Positions 40,301 through 49,300 of a DNA stretch of 64,000 bases are shown here, in pieces. Below the pieces are notes generated by a model. That model saw only the letters and a list, made by a program, of their open reading frames with translations, had not been told where the DNA came from and searched no databases. Where the stretch lies: contig QCXZ01000003.1 of NCBI GenBank assembly GCA_025024175.1, forward strand, positions 61,212,023 to 61,276,022, read 5' to 3'. The position numbers were made by a program, and so were the translations under genes. Numbering within the stretch: the stretch's first letter is position 1; every line of letters begins with the position of its first letter. The DNA comes from Rhyzopertha dominica. Taxonomy: Eukaryota; Arthropoda; Insecta; Coleoptera; Bostrichidae.

Positions 40301-43300
40301 AATCCGACAAGAAGTTGCAGGTATTGAGCAGAATTTGTGTCAAAGTGTTATTGCAAATTTGAGGTCTCGATTGGAAGAGTGCCAGCTTCGCAATGTCGGA
40401 CATCTTGATGACGTAATTTTTCACGTATAAATTCCAAGAATTGTACTTTATTTAAAAAATAAAAAGTAATATGTAAATATAACAAGTAACCGTGTTTTCC
40501 TTTTCTGAAATTTGAAATTCATTTTGATACACCCTTTACATGGCAAATACCCAATTCATTCTGAGGTATACTGTCGGCAACTGGACAAATTGAATGCAGC
40601 GGTCAAGGAAAAACGACCAGGATTGGTCAATCGTAAAGGTGTCATTTTCCACCAGGACAATGCTTGACCTCACNCGTCTTTGGCCACTCCGCAAAAATTG
40701 ATGGATATTGGTTGGATATTGATGTTGCACCCACCATATAACCCTGACCTCGCGCCATCGGATCGCCGCTTATTTCGATCCCTGAACAACTCACTTAACT
40801 CAGTTTTTGGCCGAAAAGAATCAGACTTTCTAGGGGCGTGGAATTTTCAAGTTGTCAGAGAGATGGCAAAAGGTCATCAAATAAGATAGAAAATACATTA
40901 TGGATTAAACTTCATTCCAAGTTAAAAAAATCTTTTATTTCATTGAACAAATCGGCAATTAGGTACCAACCCAATATTTTCCTTCTAATATATGTGTATG
41001 TAACCCATGGAAAGTACCAAATTCTTCAAGAATGTCTTAGCCTCGATATATTTTTACCCTTTTGCTTCCTGCATATTTAACATGATATGCCAGCAGCGTG
41101 TTGTGGGCTGTTGAACGTGCGAACGCCGGTGAATTATTCAAACATCATCAGACGGACCCGGCACTGATCCGTAAATAAGTAACAACGCTGTTGTTGCATT
41201 CCCACACTATCCCGCCGCTTTTAACATTGCCACTGTCACCTCACCGATGGATTTACGCTTGTTAAAGATCTCGAAATGCGCTAAATGCAACGTCCTTATT
41301 AATTGATGCGAGTTGAGCTATAAAATTTCCCGGTGTAGCACGCGATATTCCATTACGTAACTAAACGAAATATATTCGTTTTTTCGGAGTATGAAGTATG
41401 CAGTATGTAAAATCAAAAATAACATTATACTGTAAAAGGTTAATACAAACATAATCATCTGAATGTATTTTAAATTTATATAAATTATATTTATTAGGAT
41501 AGGAATATACAGGGTCGCTACAAAGTATGGAGCCAGCAGGATATTTCAGGTTCTGTTCGACTGATTTTTCTAAATTTGTGCATGGGCATATCGGTAATTA
41601 AAATGCATTTTTTCGATTTTTTTCAACTCCGTGTCAGCTCTCATTTCCTAGATATGGGCGCAAGTTGCATTTTTTAAATGGAAAGGGGGTCAATAGGCAC
41701 ATCATTGAACAGGATATTTTTTCCTGCTTTCAAAACTGTATCACACTTGCACAATTTATTGCTTCTGAGTTGAGAAATGTGTAAATGCAATAATTGAGCC
41801 TGACAAAGAACGAAAAGAATGAAAACAATTATCTTTATCGCTAAAATGGACAAAAAAAAGCCAGGTATTACGATTTTCTGTGATAATTTTCGTCTAATTT
41901 GATCAATTTATTGCGAACTGGGTACCCACAAAGCAAAAAAGAAAAACATGATTTCGTGAAAATGCAGTATTTTTTCCGATTTACCTTACAGAAGATCAAA
42001 ATGTTTCCCATTTACTTCCTGGCAGTAATGCAGACTTGAGTAAAAGTTTTCTTATGCTCTTTGTAGCATACCTGGAGGTAAGTTCTGAATTTCTGCCCTG
42101 AATCTTCTGCATTGTGTGGTCAATCAGCATAAATACAATTTTTTCGATACCCCCACAGGAAAAAATCAAGCGGCGTCAGATCAGGGGAGCGTGCTGGACA
42201 TTCTATTGCTCCGCGCCTACCAATTCATATGTGTGGAAACCATATCTGTTCAGAAGGACGCCCAGCATTTTCACGATTAGGAAACAGGCTAATAAGTTCT
42301 GGTATAATGTGTTCGCGCAAGAGTTATAATTACTTGACCACATTCAAATTTCTATAGATAAAAAAGGCCCAATAATACCACACCATTCACTTTCTGATGG
42401 TGTTGTGTGTGGACTTGTTCCACCCAATGTGGATTTGTGTTCGACCAATATCTGCAATGTCTATTCACATTACCATTAGGCAAAAAGTCGCTTCATCAGA
42501 AAACATAATCCAATTGAAAATGTTTCTATCTTCATCTATCATATTCATAGCAGTTTCGCAAAATTCTGTGCTGCGATCGAAATCATCTTCGCTCAGTTCT
42601 TGTAATAAATTAATTTTGTATGGATGAAACATTCAAGCTGCTTTCCTCACTCGTAGCAACCTTTGGAAGTCCTGATTTTCGACGAATTTTAACACCGCCG
42701 GTTTCGTCAAAACGTTGCAATGTTTTAATAACTGTTGATCTGGCAATTGGTCCACGATCTTCATGTATTGCATTGTAGAGTGCAACTACTTTTTTGTTAT
42801 CACACTTTTCCCCACTCAGAAGCAATAAATTGTACATGCGCGATACAATCGGCCGAACAGAACCTGAAATATCCTGCTGGTTCCATACTTTGTTCTTCAG
42901 AAAGGATGTGAGTTTTTAACCTGTAACTTTAAAGTACCATAACTTACTTTAAACAGAACAAATTGTGTAATTATTTTAATCATTCACCTGTGATAAAGGA
43001 GTTTATTACATTAAATAATGACACGTTAGCACTGCACAATTCACTGTCAGCTGTAAATCGCGCCTCTGAAGATGCCGGTCACAGACGCCTGCGAAACGTT
43101 AGCGTATAATAGAAGAAGCCGACGATGGACAAATAACCCGAAAACACGTTTTATTCAAATCATGTCCGCGAAATCCTTAGATGTTTTAATAAATAACTGT
43201 AACATCGTGTTCAGTTTGTCCCTCTTTATTAATAATATTTGCTCTTCGGGAAGTTCCCTGTGGGCGTAAAGTGATGAAATTACATATGCGAAGTACGGTA

Positions 43301-46300
43301 CCTCTTGCTGTTACAACCCAACACACAAAAAACTTTTGATTTACTCTTTTCAGCGTCTTCTTTTATCGGATCTTTCATTCTATTAAAGATTCACCAAATT
43401 TACAAATTATGATTACAATAGTAAGTAATGCGTGCAGCCAAGCTACATTCCACTCAGAATGCGTGTTCTTTAGCTGCAATCACTGCAATCGCGTATGAAA
43501 GCTGTTGGTGGTCATTTCGATCACATACTATAATCCTTTCTCAGAGCCAAAAACTGTCACGTCAAATCAAATTCGCCACGATATATGGACTAGCAAAAAC
43601 TAATAACATCTTTTAACATCTCTGTATTTGTAAATTAGAAGCCGAAATGGTTAAGGTTTAAGCACTTTTTAAAGACAAGCTGAAACTTTACAGTAACAGA
43701 GTATGTTTTATATATTTTTTTTATTTTAAAAAAAGGTTCGAGACGGCGGCAAAGGCGTCAAAAGTGCCTACAAAGGACTGCGATCGAGGCTGAGGGAAAA
43801 CCAAGGCCCCCAGCAACTGCAGAACGGCCTCGAGAGTCCCAGTGATAAACCCAGATCGGCACCAAATTCCCCGACTGGGAAACGGCGGTCCCTGGGTGCC
43901 CTGGCGGCAGCCGCGACATATCGGAAGGACCCGCTGACATTTAAGAACACAACTTCAGAAAGGTAATGTGGGAAAGGTTATTGAATCGTTTTCGACCTGT
44001 ATATAATTTCTGGTATTGTTTTAAGTTTTAACGGGTGTTAGGATTTGAAAGTGAATAAGGGACGTCTTGTTTATTTTCGCGAAAGTGTGAATAATGTAAA
44101 TCCTGTACTGCTATTAAATAAATCTACCACGGATCATTTATGTTTTTCTAATTATGTGTTTTACGAATATGAAATGGTCAAAAATTTTTTTTGCTTCAAT
44201 AAAAAAATGTCACAAATTTCAATTCTGCTACGTCATATACAGGGTCGCTACAAAGTATGGAACCAGCAGGATATTTTGTCTGGAACNTCTATAAGTTGGA
44301 AAATTAGTACACAAACCAAACTTTAATAATATAAATGTTGATTCTTTTAACGAAAAACCAAAATCTTTAAATCTTGATCACTTTAACGATAAAAAAAGAA
44401 CAGAAATAATCAATATTTGTATGTATTATGCCAATATTTTTTTATAATGGATCTGACCCATTTTCCAATGAAATCGAACACTATCTGTACATCGGATGAA
44501 AATTCTGTTTATTCTAAAACATGTAGGTACCCTCAAATCCATTTAGAGCAAATCCAGTGACAAATCAATCAAATCAGTTTTCATCAAATATCAAAATGAA
44601 AAATGTCTTGTCTGTGTTGATGATATAATTATATTTAATGTATCTTGACCGGAGCATATTTATAATTTATGAACAACTTTGCAAATACTCTGTAACACTA
44701 AACTCAAAATTTAACTTAATAAATCCAAACTTGTTAGACGTGAAGTTGCGTATCTTGACCATATTTAACGCCAGATGAAATATAGTTCTGATTAGTAGTT
44801 TCCTATTCTAAAAAGTATAGAACAGACTTAAGCTTTCCTGGGACTTCTAGGCTACTGCAGAAAAATCAGCATCAGTTTTTTTCAGCCTAGGGGCAAAAAA
44901 GTTGTAAATCTAGCAGATTTCAATCTTTAGAAAATTTAATGCAGAATATTTTTACTGGATATAACCCAATAATAGAGTGGAGCATTTTTCTTGAGAATAG
45001 AGATTTAATTTCAAGCTCTTTCAAATTCAGTTAATATATCCATTTTCTTATTTGTAACGCTTTGCTTCCCGACAGTGAATGTTTGTTTAAATTATAGTAA
45101 TTTAATGCAATGACTAAAATATTATATATAAATATATAATAATATAATAATAAAATATTATAATTATTAATCAAGCTCTTGAGTGATGTTTTCCCATGAT
45201 GCATAATTCTGATGATTTATTGACTCATGGTTTTTATTTATCTTGTTTGTGATAAACTCGTAAATTTTTTTAAATGATTTATATTTCAGGCCGTACAGCC
45301 CCCTTAATTCCAGTTCTCAGTTAACATCTCCAGATGGCCCTGACAGGTCACGCAGTGAAAGTCCCAGTATTGAAATTCCACCTTTAGATTTGATGAATGA
45401 AATGCAGGATTTGCTACAGTTGCGACTGGATACACCACCAGTTGACAGATCGGTAAGGATTTCGGTTTTTTCTTACACTGCCCTAAAGGTGAAAGAAACT
45501 AGATGCTTTTGGTTATCTGTTGCATTTTTGTGTTGTGTTAATATGTGGAGTTTACATTATTTAAAGCAACAGTTCTGTTTTCAGGAATTAGGGGGAAAGT
45601 TTAACTATTGTAAGCAAAAAATTAAAGATGCAGCTGTACGTATGTAATTGACAATTATATTTGTCTGCATTTGAAGAATAACACATTTTGTGGAGTTTTG
45701 CTTGCATACTAATTTCAGAACATATATATACAGGGTTTCCCAGTGAATATGATATCTTGAGCACATAGAACACATTAAAATAACTCTACTTCCTATAATT
45801 ATCTTTTACAAGACACCCTAAAATCCAAGAGGAAAGGCAATTCTTTTAAGCATCATTTACACATCAGGAATAAAATGAACCAAATTTAGCTGTATGTTTT
45901 GTGTTAAGCTTTTCAAGATGATATAAAACTTGCATTTTCATAAATTACTATGGTATAGTTTATCGTGAACTTCCCTTTATCATTCAGCCCCATAACTACA
46001 ACCATCGAGTAAATATATATAAATTTTGTAATAACTACACTTCAGTTATGTGATAACTATTTATTATCAAATAATATTCAGCCTGGTGTAATAGTAAAAA
46101 GTCATTCAAAACCTCAACTAGTATCATTACTACCAAATTAAAAACATGTATCAAATGATACATAGTGTAACAACAACTTTTTTGGGTCAAGATATCACAT
46201 TTTAACCAAAATTAGTCTAAAAATTAATATTAACAAAGATGCAGGGTGTTGAAAGTCAGATTTTGTTTTCAATATTCTTTAATTTATTATTATTTCTTTG

Positions 46301-49300
46301 TGCCGAAGATCTATTTTTGCATTAACTATTATATTTACATAGCTGTTACAATATTCACACCCATTTGTAAGTTTGAATATTCTCTCTAATTTTACTATTT
46401 ATAATAAGAAATTTTCTTGACCAATTCCATATGTATAATAATTACCAAAAAAGTGATTTGTTATACATAATAATCCATACATTTTTAGGTGCAAATGAGA
46501 AAGGGGCATATAATAAATGAAAGAAAAACAAAAATGCATGAGCGGGGGTGTAGGGAGTTAATTTGGGGGGTTTGAAAAGGCTACAAAAATTGCATTCTTG
46601 CGATTTTTTGTGAAAGTGAAAGTCTAAAGTAAAAGTATCCAATACAAAAGTTATAGATAATCAAAAAGTCAGCAACTTCTGTCCTCTTGCTCTTTAACAT
46701 AACCTTAAAATTTTCTAGAAAAGTATAAATAATAGACCAAAAACCCTACAAAGTTCTGCCGGTNCTCATTTTTTTCATTTTCACATATACTTTTTGATAG
46801 AATAAATCTATAGTCACGCCTTAAGAACTTGCTCTAAAATGCAAAAGAAGCAAAAATGACTCTTGCAACATGAATTTTATGATTGTCAATAAACTGGTCA
46901 AATTATTTTAAAAAATTGAAAACTGATTACACCATTTAATTCTACGGAAAAAAATATGGACGTAACTGTTGTTTAATCCGAAACCTTATTTTTTAATAGT
47001 AGGTATTGCTACTGTTGTATGATATAAGGGATTTTTTGATTTATTTATTTATTGCAAGAGTCATTTTTGCTTCTTTTTCGTTTTTGAACAGGTTCCTTAA
47101 TCGTGACTAGATTTCTTTACACAGTGATGTGTGATAATTTTTTCTAGTAGGATTAGTCTTTGAAAAAAAAAGTGTTTTGGACCAGAAAGCATGAACATCT
47201 CGGAAATGCCTTGATTTTTTAATCCCAAAAAATTATGGTTATTTCGAACACACAAACTTACACTTTCACCAAGTTTCATTAAAATTGGATTATTTTTCTA
47301 GAAATCTACAACTTTTGTATGTGATTCTTTTTCTTTTGACTTCAACTTTCACCGAAAATCACAAAAATTTGATTTTTGTCGCCTTTTCGCTCCCTTCCTC
47401 CCGTAAATTAATCCCTCACACATTTTTGTTTTTTTTTTTTTATTTATGATTTGCCGCTTTATCATTTCCACTCATAGTTGTTGGGATTACACTTTTTTTG
47501 TCTCTGAATGCAATTTGGTCGGACTAAGACGTAATTTACTCTGAATAGAATAATGTAGCTACTCATTTTCGAACTTACTTTAGTATTGTGTGTGCTTTAA
47601 ATCGATCATCAGCTAATACGCATTGTGTGTGATTTGTTTGTGTTTAATCACTCCTGTCTCGCTTTCAGCTAAAACCCGTGCGAAGTCTAGAAAACTTTCG
47701 GCATACCTCCCCCCTTTCCAGTCCGGAGCGTTGGACCTTCGGTCCGCGCACCGGAGCCCCCGCCGCCGCTCCCCCCAACCACCTCTTTCTCCCCAATTAC
47801 AACAGCCAAGAAACCCAGAACCTCTTACAGTCACCCGATGATGTGTTTTCATCCCCTCCCGTGCCTCCCAGACCCCCTCCGAGAGACACTAGGGACTTTT
47901 TTGGCACTGCACCCTTTGTGGTGGGTGGCGGGCACAGTGAGAGTGGTGACCCTGTGTTTCTTGTCGCTAGCCGACATGCTGTTGATGTAGTTAAGTTGTC
48001 ACCTCCATCCGCGTCACCTAGGCGCAAGGTAATGTATCGTCATGCTCTCATTTGTTACTAATTATCGGTTTGCATGCGGTAAACATTTCACTAACTTGTG
48101 GCCTTCAAGTATGAGGTGCCATTAATGTCAATGTCATTAATATTTCTTACAAATATGTACATTATTGTCATTAATAATATAAAATCTTTATGTATAATAT
48201 TTTTTTGATCAAATATATAAATTATAATTGCCAATATATATACAATATTCGTAATAATTATTTTATATATAAAAATTACATGTCATCAAGTATTCAACTC
48301 GATTTTACTTATGTGTGCTACATTTCATTGAAGAAAACAATATTTTTTATAAAATGACTAAGCACCTTTTTATTTAACATAAAAAATAGTAAGCTAATTT
48401 TTTTTATATTTAACCCTAACAGTTTTGAAGATATTAAATAAAAACTTTATTCAAGAATGCACTTTTACAGGATAGCTCTATTACAAAGCATTGTTCTAAA
48501 TACATTCACTAGAATTTTTAATATTATTTTCAAGCACAAAATGTGTAAAGTTGGCACACTAATTTTAGAAAACACTATGTACAGGGTGTCCATTTTCCTT
48601 GTAATTGTAGGGTATCTTGGTAACTATTAATGCTAGAGGGTTGCGGTTACGACATTATTATATTACTTTTCTGTTCTGAATTCGGCTGTACCATCGCCAT
48701 TTTTGTATCATCTTTTGTTTTAAAGCCATAGCCAACTTTTGGAAAATGTAACACTTCTTCAGTTCTCGATATCTCGATTTTCTATGTAGACACAAAAAAA
48801 AACAGTAAAGACATTTTTTATAGATATATTTGTTCTGAATTCAGTGGCGTACACAGACTTTTTTAGGGCGTCACATTTTTGAGATATAACACAAACTTGC
48901 ATTTTTTAAATGGAAACCATAGTTGGCTTTGCTATGGTTGAAAAGAACTATTTTTTCTGATTATAAAAATGTATACATTGTTAGGTTTATCTTTACTAAT
49001 TTTGGTATTATTCATATTTTTGTAATAATTTAATGAGATTTTACGGTTTGTGTCAAAATAGATGTATATATTTGATGATAAACAATGCATAGGTACTGAT
49101 CTCCAAATAAACAAACATTTTTATTAGTTACATGGCCTCTTATGCATGTATTCAAATATGCATATATTATTTTTAAAGAATTAAAATTTTTACTTAATAA
49201 TATAAGTTATATCGTTTATGTTCTTATCCCATAGCCTCCTGGATGTAAACGTAAGATATGATTAAATTATTTAAAAAAATTTGTTTAATTCCAAAATTAG

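Larger units (their letters stand above)
37364..40974 (+). mobile_element. second mariner, split by nested insertions
   Basis: Ends TTGGGTTGGCAACTAATT and the inverse AATTAGGTACCAACCCAA are flanked by TA (37362-37363, 40975-40976). The left part (37550-38083) codes, with frameshifts, MECKNEHFRHILL, QSRNWFEKFPCGDFSLEDDK, SGRPVGL and ITGDEKWIVYNN. The right part (40547-40860) codes SEVYCRQLDKLNAAVKEKRP, FHQDNA (then a stop), and LHPPYNPDLAPSD, with 34 residues between the last two catalytic aspartates. The middle was opened by about 2.4 kb of other elements: a THAP-type element and a DD41D element. The two halves together retain most of the transposase. Confidence 0.85.

Noticed and set aside
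41139..41175. CTGATGATG on the minus strand near GGGTCCGTC
   Set aside because: It looks like Penelope terminal-repeat wording but lacks the GAAA box, so no ribozyme core.
42397..42627. Plus-strand frame of 76 codons
   Set aside because: Antisense shadow of the decayed DD41D-like transposase that reads on the minus strand.
47613..48027. Minus-strand frames and an alternative plus-strand frame over exon 13
   Set aside because: Shadows of the proline-rich exon; only one frame is phase-consistent with the flanking exons.
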